DNA of 32,191 bases from Thermoguttaceae bacterium (lineage in GTDB: Bacteria; Planctomycetota; Planctomycetia; Pirellulales; Thermoguttaceae). This document shows positions 1-6,536 of this stretch, piece after piece. The notes below the pieces were generated by a model. It saw nothing but the letters and a program-made list of their open reading frames with translations, did not search any database and was not told the origin of the DNA. Made by a program: the position numbers and the translations under genes. Numbering within the stretch: position 1 is the first letter of the stretch; each line of letters opens with the position of its first letter. The stretch lies in NCBI GenBank assembly GCA_017550965.1, contig JAFZNK010000180.1, forward strand, positions 1-32,191. The letters run 5' to 3'.

Positions 1-582
1 GTCGGAAACACGTTTGATGACTTCAATGGCCGAAGTTCCGTAACGGTTGACAAGGCCTCCTACGATATTTAAGCCTTTTTGTCTAGCCAGTTCCCCAGCC
101 TCTTGAATCATTTTGATTCCCGCGCCGTCGACCGCGACCGGCTTTTCGGCGAAGATATGTTTTCCGGCCTCGACAGCCTCTTTAATCATGATCGGCCGGA
201 AGTGTTGCGGAGTTGTGAGCAATACAATGTCGACGTCTTGTTCGAAAACCTTTTTATACCCGTCAAAACCGCCAAAAAAACAGTCGTCTTTAACGTTGAT
301 TCGGTCTTTGTACTGTTCTTGTTCTTTTAGCGCGGCGACGCCGTTTTTCCCGCGTTCCGGGAATACGTCGGCGGCGGCGACCAGTTCTACAGCAGGATCG
401 GCGTCCAACGCGTTGCCAACGGCTCCGCATCCTCGACCGCCGCACCCGACAATACCAAGTTTAAGCGTATTATTTTCGCCTGCGTGAACGCGAGGCGAAT
501 AGTTCGCCTGAAAAGCCAAAACAGACGAGGCGGAAAGCGCCGCGCTGTTTTTCAAAAAATTACGACGAGATTGAATTGACAT
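1..582 (-). CDS. Gfo/Idh/MocA family oxidoreductase, Tat-exported, partial (C-terminus off the window)
   Basis: Reading from ATG at 582 the frame stays open to position 1, giving the first 194 residues. A Tat signal opens it (SRRNFLK at residues 5-11, then an Ala/Ser-rich stretch to about residue 33). A Rossmann nucleotide-binding loop follows (GIVGCGGRGCG), and further in come LLTTPQHFRP and the EKPVAVD motif typical of Gfo/Idh/MocA enzymes. These are NAD(P)-dependent sugar or inositol oxidoreductases/dehydrogenases. Tat-secreted versions are greatly expanded in Planctomycetota and PVC relatives, where the substrate is usually unknown. The start is fixed by GGAG about 8 bases upstream and by the signal peptide. 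A good sigma70-type promoter lies at 665-693. The substrate-binding C-terminal domain lies outside the window, so the substrate cannot be inferred. Confidence 0.9.
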   Translation of the reverse strand, partial: MSIQSRRNFLKNSAALSASSVLAFQANYSPRVHAGENNTLKLGIVGCGGRGCGAVGNALDADPAVELVAAADVFPERGKNGVAALKEQEQYKDRINVKDDCFFGGFDGYKKVFEQDVDIVLLTTPQHFRPIMIKEAVEAGKHIFAEKPVAVDGAGIKMIQEAGELARQKGLNIVGGLVNRYGTSAIEVIKRVSD

Positions 583-664
583 TCCAAACTCCTAAAATTA
601 AATGGAGACGAAAAATGCTGCGTAACGATTGTTGAACAGGGAGAGCGACCACGCCCTCGCTGGT

Positions 665-693
665 ATTATACATCGGCGTAAATCTGGTTTCAA
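665..693 (-). promoter_or_regulatory. sigma70-type promoter of the Gfo/Idh gene
   Basis: On the minus strand TTGAAA (693-688) and TATAAT (670-665) are separated by exactly 17 bases. This leaves a leader of about 80 bases before the ATG at 582. The match is close to consensus and placed correctly for the gene. Confidence 0.7.
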
Positions 694-780
694 CTGTTTT
701 GTATCTGCCAGAAACTCGTTTTTCTTTAGCGTGGGACGTTGTTTGTTTTGGTATATTTTTGAGTTTTTTGGTTCTCAATG

Positions 781-1033
781 ATTGACGCCCCGAAAAGGAG
801 GGGGTATATTTTCACCGTTGGTTTGGCGTCGGCTTGGCGAAGAGTGGTTTTTCGCTGTTTGACGTTTGAAGACGTTGATAACAGGGCGGTCGTTTCACGA
901 TTGTCTAAACTAGGCGGCGTTGTTTTTGTAACAAAGAGTGGGTAATCGTGTTTTCTGCGTTTACGTGACAGAATTATAAGGAAACAAAGGGATGCGGACT
1001 AAACATAGCGTTGGGTCTGGTTCTTCGTCGTCC
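781..1033 (+). repeat. Duplicated 5' module, copy A (promoter, leader, start of signal peptide)
   Basis: This block and 2134-2352 share, in the same order: a TTGAC -35, GGGTATATTTT at the -10, CGTTG..TTT..CG..CTTG.CG just downstream, GTGGGTAATCGTG, GCGTT.ACGTGA, TTATAAGGAA, and the coding start ATGCGGACTAAAC followed by TCTGGTTCTTCGTCG. The protein N-termini also match beyond the DNA identity (MRTK..., GSSS, twin Arg, hydrophobic stretch, LL..EG). The rest of the 409-base gap upstream (583-780) shows only the leftward promoter. Confidence 0.8.
782..810 (+). promoter_or_regulatory. sigma70-type promoter of the solute-binding protein gene
   Basis: TTGACG (782-787) and TATATT (805-810) have a 17-base spacer. 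The predicted start near 817 gives a leader of about 175 bases before the ATG at 992, long enough for post-transcriptional control. The same promoter recurs before the permease gene. Confidence 0.72.
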
Positions 1034-1978
1034 ATTTCACGACGACAGTTCATTTCTTTTAGCATTATGGCGCCGGCTTGTCTGAGTTTGCTGGCGAGTG
1101 AAGGGTGTAGCGGGCGACCCGTAACCCCAATTCGTTCTTTAGACGATCTTAACCAACCTACCATGATTATTGGCGGCGAGACCGAGACCGTTTCGTTGCG
1201 TATGGGGCAGGAACGTTTGCCGAAGGCTAAGGTTGCCAGCTTTGCTACTCCCCTCGACGCTTATGCCGCTCTCCAGTCCGGGAAAATCGACGCCGTTGCG
1301 TATGATCGTCCTCCCCTTGAATACGCGGCTGCTAACAACGATTTGTTTGTTGTTCTTCCCGACATTGTCGGGGAGGGGCATATCGCGGTTGGCGCGCCGT
1401 TCAAGAACAAGGAACTGATGGACAAGGTCAACGAGTTCATCGCTGAATATCGAGCTGACGGCACCTATAAGGAAATGTATGATCGTTGGGTTAAGACGAC
1501 GGATCCTAAGATGCCCGTTATTCCTAAACCGGAGAATCCGATTAATGCGGGCAATCCGTTAGTCATCGGAAACGATCCTCAAAATATCCCCATGTCGTAT
1601 GTTGAGGCCGACGGGAGTTGGTCTGGATTTGACACCGAATTTGTCCAACGTCTTGCGTTGTTCCTCAATATGGACTATCGTTTTGAGTCTCTTTACTACG
1701 ACGCGCTGTTCCCGGCCGTTGAATCGGAAAAATTAGATCTCGCCGTCGGTAATCTGGATAAAACTCCTGAGCGGGCTGAAACGATGCTCTTCTCCGACGA
1801 CTATATTGACTGCCCGGCCGGTATTATGGTTCTTAAAAGTCGGTGGCAACCGTTGAACCAAGCTGGCGATTCTACTGGTGAAACAAACGCTTCATCTTCT
1901 GAAGCCCCCGTTGAAGAGATTTCCGAGGACGCGGACGCTGAAGTTCCTTCCGAAGAGTCGAACGCGGAAGCTCTTTGA
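992..1978 (+). CDS. Amino-acid ABC transporter solute-binding protein, SBP_bac_3 type with circularly permuted halves
   Basis: 328 residues. A Tat-like leader (SISRRQF, residues 14-20) leads into a hydrophobic run and a poor lipobox-like SEGC. Residues about 49-157 (SLDDLNQ to DGTYKEMYDRWV) read like the second half of a family-3 solute-binding protein. Residues about 178-284 (NPLVIGNDPQNIP, GFDTEF, DLAVGNLDKTPERAE, FSDDYID) read like the usual first half. The order is therefore the reverse of the normal fold. In fused SBP-permease proteins known from Lentisphaerae, Bacteroidota and related groups, a similar permuted SBP precedes the permease. Here the two parts are separate genes. The last 43 residues are an acidic Ser/Glu tail. 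Ligand is probably a polar amino acid, binding in the periplasm. AAGGAAACAAAGGG precedes the ATG. Confidence 0.85.
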   Translation: MRTKHSVGSGSSSSISRRQFISFSIMAPACLSLLASEGCSGRPVTPIRSLDDLNQPTMIIGGETETVSLRMGQERLPKAKVASFATPLDAYAALQSGKIDAVAYDRPPLEYAAANNDLFVVLPDIVGEGHIAVGAPFKNKELMDKVNEFIAEYRADGTYKEMYDRWVKTTDPKMPVIPKPENPINAGNPLVIGNDPQNIPMSYVEADGSWSGFDTEFVQRLALFLNMDYRFESLYYDALFPAVESEKLDLAVGNLDKTPERAETMLFSDDYIDCPAGIMVLKSRWQPLNQAGDSTGETNASSSEAPVEEISEDADAEVPSEESNAEAL

Positions 1979-2000
1979 GTAAAACGACGAAGTCTTATGG

Positions 2001-2037
2001 CGTCGCGCAATGTCGAACGGCTTTGCGCGACGTTTTT
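2001..2037 (+). terminator. Rho-independent terminator after the SBP gene
   Basis: A 10-bp perfect stem (CGTCGCGCAA 2001-2010 with TTGCGCGACG 2023-2032), a 12-base loop and then TTTTT. It lies 22 bases past the SBP stop. Confidence 0.85.
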
Positions 2038-2133
2038 CGGTTGGTCTTGCGTCGCGTGATTTTGTCCTTTTTTGTCAAGAGTAACGGTTTTTACGTTACG
2101 AAGAAGGAACTTGCGTTTTTTTCTTGACCAATA

Positions 2134-2352
2134 ATTGACTTACTCTCTCCAGAGGGTATATTTTACTCGTTGTTTTGCGACTGCTTGACGTGGAACGGTT
2201 CTGCGTGTCTCCCTTGTTCGGGCGCGGGTTCAGGCGGTCTTTCCTTTTGTTTTATGCGTGGGTAATCGTGATTACGGCGTTGACGTGAAGTTATAAGGAA
2301 GAGTAAAGGATGCGGACTAAACTTTATACGGTTTCGTCTGGTTCTTCGTCGC
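2134..2352 (+). repeat. Duplicated 5' module, copy B (promoter, leader, start of signal peptide)
   Basis: Counterpart of 781-1033: same promoter, same GTGGGTAATCGTG and TTATAAGGAA leader words, same ATGCGGACTAAAC start and same TCTGGTTCTTCGTCG coding words. The leader is about 35 bases shorter than copy A, and the middle has diverged, so the duplication is not recent. Confidence 0.8.
2135..2162 (+). promoter_or_regulatory. sigma70-type promoter of the permease-ATPase genes
   Basis: TTGACT (2135-2140) and TATATT (2157-2162) with a 16-base spacer. The bases around the -10 (GGGTATATTTT) are identical to the promoter of the SBP gene. Confidence 0.7.
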
Positions 2353-3320
2353 GAAGTTTGCGGCGTTGTTTTCTTGTCTTAAGTCTTTTGACAATAGCGT
2401 TGTTTGCGCTTTTGTGTGAAGGTCGTGGAGGAAACAGAGCTGTTTCGTCAGGTTTACAAGTTGCGCGGGGTTGTTTTGCGCCGTATGACGCTGGCGATTC
2501 GGTACGAACAGATCTGCGATCTTTTCTTTACACGAGAATAGCCGATTCTGACTTCGTTTTGTTTGGCGATACGTCGAGTCCTGCTCCTGAGCGTAAGTCT
2601 TTCTGGGAGAAGCAACGCCGTAGTTTTGAAAAAACATTTATTATTGAGGGGCGATGGCGGTTGTTTGCCAACGGTCTTGCCGTTACGCTGGGGATCACCG
2701 TCGCGTCCGCTATTCTTGGCACTTTTTTTGCTTTTCTTCAGTGCTGTATGCGTCGTTCGACCCGTAAATGGTTACGGTATCCTGCGAAGTTTTATATCGG
2801 GCTCATGCAGGGAACGCCTATTCTGGTTATCCTGCTGATTATGTACTATGTCGTTTTTGCGAAATTCCAAGCTCCTTGGGGGTTGGAAAAAGAAATTGTC
2901 GCGACAATTTCTCTCGCCTTGAATTTTGCCGCATATGCCGGCGAAATGATGCGCACCGGCGTCGACAGTATTGATAAAGGGCTTATTGAAGCCGCGCGAG
3001 CTCTTGGTTTTGGTCGTTTTCAAGTTTTCTCAAAAGTCATTTTTCCAATTGCGACACGGAGGATTATTCCCGTCTACAAGGGCGAGTTTATCTCCCTGCT
3101 TAAGACGACCTCTATTGTTGGATATATTGCCACGCAAGACCTCACCAAAGCAAGCGACATTGTTCGGGCGCGCACTTACGAGGCCTTTTTCCCATTGGTT
3201 GCAACGGCGCTAATCTACCTGCTCTCTGCGCACATTCTTGCTTCCTTTTTTGCCTTTATGGAATACCGACTCAATCCTGTGAATCGTCGTAAGCGAGCTA
3301 AAGGAGAGGTGAACGTATGA
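2310..3320 (+). CDS. Amino-acid ABC transporter permease (HisM/GlnP family)
   Basis: 336 residues. The inner-membrane channel subunit begins around FWEKQRRSF (residue 98) with the hydrophobic segments expected of BPD_transp_1. It carries the EAA loop that docks on the ATPase ([21 protein letters not shown], about residue 226 on) and [10 protein letters not shown] and [11 protein letters not shown], typical of polar amino-acid permeases. The first 45 residues repeat the N-terminus of the upstream SBP (MRTK, SSGSSS, twin Arg R18-R19, hydrophobic stretch). Residues about 46-97 match nothing I know and may be the remnant of a lost or degraded SBP part. It overlaps the ATPase gene by ATGA. Compared with fused SBP-permease homologues it looks like the detached C-terminal half carrying a copied leader. 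Confidence 0.9.
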   Translation: MRTKLYTVSSGSSSRSLRRCFLVLSLLTIALFALLCEGRGGNRAVSSGLQVARGCFAPYDAGDSVRTDLRSFLYTRIADSDFVLFGDTSSPAPERKSFWEKQRRSFEKTFIIEGRWRLFANGLAVTLGITVASAILGTFFAFLQCCMRRSTRKWLRYPAKFYIGLMQGTPILVILLIMYYVVFAKFQAPWGLEKEIVATISLALNFAAYAGEMMRTGVDSIDKGLIEAARALGFGRFQVFSKVIFPIATRRIIPVYKGEFISLLKTTSIVGYIATQDLTKASDIVRARTYEAFFPLVATALIYLLSAHILASFFAFMEYRLNPVNRRKRAKGEVNV

Positions 3321-4435
3321 GTCAGGAACAATCCAAAGATATGATTATCGTCAAGGGACTCTGCAAGAGTTTTAACGGCGTTCCCGTTCTTAAGGATCTT
3401 GACGCGACAATTAGACGAGGGGAAATAGTTTCGATAGTCGGACCTTCCGGCGCCGGTAAGAGTACTTTTTTGCGTTGTCTCAATCTCCTTGAGACACCAG
3501 ATTCGGGCACGATTCTCGTTGACGGCGAGAACGCGGAAGAGATGGACGTTCGGTTTTTGCGTCGAAAGATGGGAATGGTTTTTCAGCAATTTAACTTATT
3601 CCCGCACCTTTCTGCGCTCGAAAACATCATGTCGGCTCCGACTACGCTTTTAAAGGAATCTAAGGAGAAAGCGGAAGAGCATGCGTTAGATCTGCTTGAA
3701 AAAGTCGGCCTTGCCGGCAAGGCATGGGCTTTCCCCTGGGAATTGTCGGGCGGGCAGCAACAGCGTGTCGCTATTGCCCGAGCTTTGGCGATGCGGCCAG
3801 AGATCATGTTGTTTGACGAACCGACCTCGGCTCTTGATCCGACAATGGTCAATGAAGTGCTCGGCGTTATCAGGAGTCTCGCAGACGAGTCTGGCATGAC
3901 GATGGCGATTGTGACGCACGAGATGCGTTTTGCTCGCGACGTGTCCGACCGCGTTTTCTATATGGATCAAGGCGTAGTCTATGAAGAGGGGTCCGCCGAA
4001 GATATTTTTGAACGACCTAAACGAGAGCGGACGCGAGCGTTTATTCGACGAGTCGATACGATACGGTTTGAATTGGATAAGGATTTTGACTACTTCGGAT
4101 TTGACGCGAAGATAGACGATTTTGCGATGAAACACCTGGTGGAGCAAGAACGTCGAGAACTTTTAGTCAGGCTCATTGAGGGGTTGTTTGACAACTTCTT
4201 CTTCTTAAAAGTCGACGAATTAGTTTTCACTCTCGGAATAACTGAGAAAAAAGACGTCGAATTACGTTTTATGTACGGCGGTCCTGAATGCAATCCTCTT
4301 CTTGTTAAAGAGGCGTCAGAAGACGCTGCTAGTTATTTCGTGCGTAGTATAATCGAGCAGAATAAACTTGAGGCAGAATTTAACGTGATTGACGGCAAGA
4401 ACGTGATGGAGTTTGTGTTGCTGGCTTCGAGTTGA
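3317..4435 (+). CDS. Amino-acid ABC transporter ATP-binding protein with extra C-terminal domain
   Basis: 372 residues, against about 240-250 for ordinary GlnQ/HisP ATPases. Walker A is GPSGAGKST (42-50), followed by the Q-loop in [15 protein letters not shown], the signature LSGGQQQR, Walker B with D-loop [12 protein letters not shown], and the switch histidine in VTHEMRFA. From about residue 240 an added region of about 130 residues begins ([12 protein letters not shown]...). It contains LIEGLFDNF, then [15 protein letters not shown], and ends [12 protein letters not shown]. That pattern resembles the N-box, D-G-x-PFNPL and final strands of an anti-sigma/HATPase_c_2 fold (inference). Its ATG overlaps the permease stop (ATGA), indicating translational coupling. 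It powers the import system encoded just upstream. Confidence 0.93.
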   Translation: MSQEQSKDMIIVKGLCKSFNGVPVLKDLDATIRRGEIVSIVGPSGAGKSTFLRCLNLLETPDSGTILVDGENAEEMDVRFLRRKMGMVFQQFNLFPHLSALENIMSAPTTLLKESKEKAEEHALDLLEKVGLAGKAWAFPWELSGGQQQRVAIARALAMRPEIMLFDEPTSALDPTMVNEVLGVIRSLADESGMTMAIVTHEMRFARDVSDRVFYMDQGVVYEEGSAEDIFERPKRERTRAFIRRVDTIRFELDKDFDYFGFDAKIDDFAMKHLVEQERRELLVRLIEGLFDNFFFLKVDELVFTLGITEKKDVELRFMYGGPECNPLLVKEASEDAASYFVRSIIEQNKLEAEFNVIDGKNVMEFVLLASS

Positions 4436-4460
4436 TTATACCTGATTTGGTCTTAAAGAG

Positions 4461-4492
4461 CGACGCTCGTTTGGAATTCCAAACGAGCGTCG
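4461..4492. terminator. Perfect palindrome, bidirectional terminator between ABC ATPase and parB
   Basis: A 32-base perfect palindrome. The arms are 4461-4474 and 4479-4492, and the AATT centre is itself symmetric. It lies 26 bases after the ATPase stop and 19 bases before the parB stop of the convergent gene. T-rich bases follow on each strand. Confidence 0.82.
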
Positions 4493-4511
4493 TTTACTAT
4501 ATGCGTTTCAA

Positions 4512-5570
4512 TTATAGTTCTTTTGGTTTTAGCATTTGATAAATACGTTCAAATTCGTCGTTTGAACTAAATTGAACGACAAGTTTCCCTTTTCCTTTGT
4601 CGTTTGACGTTAGCTTGACTTTCATACCTAACCAGGACCTAAATTGTTGTTCCAATTCTTGTACGCGCGGACTTACTTGTCGGACCGTTTTGGAATGCGT
4701 CGAAGCGGATCCGACATTTCCAGAAAGAAACGCTTTAACAATCGCTTCTGTTTGACGCACGCTTAGTTGTTCTTCTAAAATACGTTGCGCCATTTCAATT
4801 TGATTCCATTCGTCGAGCGGAAGCAGCGCCCGCGCGTGTCCCATCGTTATTTTACCTTGACGAGTCAACGTTTGCACTTCTTCGTGCAAATCAAGCAGAC
4901 GCATTAAGTTGCTAATAGTGGAACGATCTAAAGACAAACGTTTCGCCAAATCTTCATGAGTTCCCCCATAAGCGTCGATGTAGCTTTTAAACGCCGCCGC
5001 TTTTTCAATGGGATTTAAATCGCGTCGTTGTACGTTTTCCGTTAACGCTAATTCCGCCATCTCTCGATCGGCGACAACAAATAAAACGGCCGGAATCGTC
5101 TTCCATCCCGATTCTTTTGCCGCGCGAAAACGACGTTCTCCTGCGATAATTTCGTAGCGTTCTTTGTTTTTGCGTAAGACGATCGGTTGAATAAGCCCAT
5201 GTTCAACGAGACTCGCTTTTAATTCCTCCATTTCGGTTTCGTCAAAATCGAGACGCGGCTGATAGGGATTGCGATCGATCAAATCTACGCTTATTTCCAC
5301 GGCGGTTCCGCCATGAGAGAATTGCGCTAACACGCCGTCCTTTTTCTCTTCGAGAAGAGCGGCGTCTGAACGTCTTGTTCCAAATTCTGTCGCCGACGTT
5401 TGATTGTCGTCCAGGGAGCTCGTGGAGAACGGAACAATTGTCGGAAAGGCGTCGCGTTGACCGCCGACGCTTGTCGTTTCCTCAACTTGGTCGGCGTTTG
5501 TTTGAGCGGCTGCAACATTTCTTAGCAAGGCTTCGAGTCCTCGACCTAACCTCTTGTTTTCTTTAGACAC
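4512..5570 (-). CDS. parB: Chromosome/plasmid partitioning protein ParB (Spo0J family)
   Basis: 352 residues. It starts with the ParB leader MSKENKRLGRGLEALL. After a linker of about 80 residues, the ParB/Sulfiredoxin-type CTPase domain shows IDRNPYQPRLDFDE, LVEHGLIQPIVLR and the arginine-rich CTP/parS patch AGERRFRAAK, then ALTENVQRRDLNPIEKAAAF. A helix-turn-helix follows (LAKRLSLDRSTISNLMRLLDL, then ITMGHARALLPL), and a C-terminal dimerisation segment ends the protein. It binds parS, spreads as a CTP-dependent clamp and stimulates ParA. The start is GTG at 5570, overlapping the end of parA by 8 bases (GTGTCTAA), so translation is coupled. I found no clear parS palindrome in the window. Confidence 0.96.
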   Translation of the reverse strand: MSKENKRLGRGLEALLRNVAAAQTNADQVEETTSVGGQRDAFPTIVPFSTSSLDDNQTSATEFGTRRSDAALLEEKKDGVLAQFSHGGTAVEISVDLIDRNPYQPRLDFDETEMEELKASLVEHGLIQPIVLRKNKERYEIIAGERRFRAAKESGWKTIPAVLFVVADREMAELALTENVQRRDLNPIEKAAAFKSYIDAYGGTHEDLAKRLSLDRSTISNLMRLLDLHEEVQTLTRQGKITMGHARALLPLDEWNQIEMAQRILEEQLSVRQTEAIVKAFLSGNVGSASTHSKTVRQVSPRVQELEQQFRSWLGMKVKLTSNDKGKGKLVVQFSSNDEFERIYQMLKPKEL

Positions 5571-6312
5571 GTTCCATTACCTCCAAACATAGTTCTACAT
5601 ATGCTCTCGCGCCTCGAGATCGCGGAGCGTAATCAAGGATTGATTTTCCGTGGCTAGGAGCTTCCGCAAGAGCAACGTCGCGTGGAATTGTCGTTTTAAA
5701 CACAACGTCTCCAAAAAAGTCCCTTACTTCTTTTTCAACTTCGAAAGTCAATTCAAGGGAAGGATCGCACATTGTTAGAACGACTCCCCCGTATTCTAAC
5801 GAACGATTGGGACGATTCATCGCTTTACCGATGAGTTCAATCATCTGTACGAGGCCTTCCATTGCAAAATATTCGCACTGAATCGGCGTAAGAACCTCGT
5901 TAGACCATGCAAGAGCCGCCTGCGTTAGCGGACCCAACGACGGCGGGCAGTCAATCAAAACATAGTCGTAACCTTGAGTTTCCCGCGAAAGTTGACGTGC
6001 GATTTTGTTAAAATAGGCAGGATCTTGCGCGCTGGCCATTCGTTCGATATCTGAAAAAGAACGGCATCCTGGTAAGAGGTCCAGTCGTTCTGACGATTTT
6101 TGTATTGTTTTGTGTATGGATTCGTCTAGAAAAGCGAGCGGGTGGCGCGCAGTAGGCGTAAAACCGAGGCCGCTTGTCGCGTTGCACTGCGGATCCAGAT
6201 CAACAAGAAGCACGCATGCGCCAGCACGGGCGAAACACGCCGCAAGGGAGACTGCGGTCGTTGTTTTTCCAACGCCTCCCTTCTGATTGGCAATGCAAAA
6301 TGTGCGCGTCAT
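5563..6312 (-). CDS. parA: ParA-family ATPase (chromosome segregation)
   Basis: 249 residues from the ATG at 6312, which sits directly before the deviant Walker A of ParA/MinD ATPases (CIANQKGGVGKTTTAVS). LLVDLDPQCNATSGLG, DYVLIDCPPSLGPLTQAAL and the late motif TTIPRDVALAEAPSHGKSIL complete the family pattern. This is the dynamic ATPase that positions ParB-parS complexes on the nucleoid. An in-frame TTG at 6363 would add 17 residues, but a TATAAT-like box at 6372-6377 (minus) would then leave almost no leader, and the family usually begins right at the Walker motif. I prefer 6312, although its ribosome site (GAG) is weak. It is the first gene of the parAB pair. Confidence 0.95.
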   Translation of the reverse strand: MTRTFCIANQKGGVGKTTTAVSLAACFARAGACVLLVDLDPQCNATSGLGFTPTARHPLAFLDESIHKTIQKSSERLDLLPGCRSFSDIERMASAQDPAYFNKIARQLSRETQGYDYVLIDCPPSLGPLTQAALAWSNEVLTPIQCEYFAMEGLVQMIELIGKAMNRPNRSLEYGGVVLTMCDPSLELTFEVEKEVRDFFGDVVFKTTIPRDVALAEAPSHGKSILDYAPRSRGARAYVELCLEVMERV

Positions 6313-6371
6313 GTCGTTCTCAAAAACTAATGGGACTTCTTTACAAAGATTACGTTTTACCAAGGCAGGAG

Positions 6372-6377
6372 ATTATA
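6372..6377 (-). promoter_or_regulatory. Possible -10 box for parAB
   Basis: TATAAT on the minus strand, about 60 bases before the chosen parA ATG. A TTGACG lies farther upstream, but with a 23-base spacer, too long for a standard promoter. Only the -10 is offered. Confidence 0.35.
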
Positions 6378-6448
6378 GCGGGTATCTCGTTTTAAAGGAA
6401 CGTCAATTTACAAAAAAAGTTTTGACGAGATTGTTTTTACCAAACTAA

Positions 6449-6477
6449 TTGACGCGTTTGTTTGTCCCATTTACAAT
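6449..6477 (+). promoter_or_regulatory. sigma70-type promoter of the histidine kinase gene
   Basis: TTGACG (6449-6454) and TACAAT (6472-6477) with a 17-base spacer. The predicted transcript start near 6484 gives a leader of about 50 bases to the ATG at 6537, but only about 8 bases to the alternative TTG at 6492. This supports the later start. Confidence 0.7.
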
Positions 6478-6536
6478 GAGGGTAACGAGGTTTGCCCTTG
6501 ACGTATTTTGCCGTCGTTACAGAATGGGATGATAGC

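Larger units (their letters stand above)
1979..2309 (+). other. Spacer between SBP and permease genes
   Basis: This 331-base gap holds a strong terminator (2001-2037), then a second promoter (2135-2162) and the rest of the duplicated leader. No convincing gene is present. The layout makes SBP and permease separate transcription units although they belong to one transporter. Confidence 0.75.

Noticed and set aside
79..487. Plus-strand open frames at the left edge
   Set aside because: They are opposite the partial Gfo/Idh gene, whose minus-strand reading has the motifs and the promoter.
4512..6363. A parS site near parAB
   Set aside because: No TGTTTCACGTGAAACA-like palindrome was seen; the CGTTTCACGA at 891-900 is only a half match.
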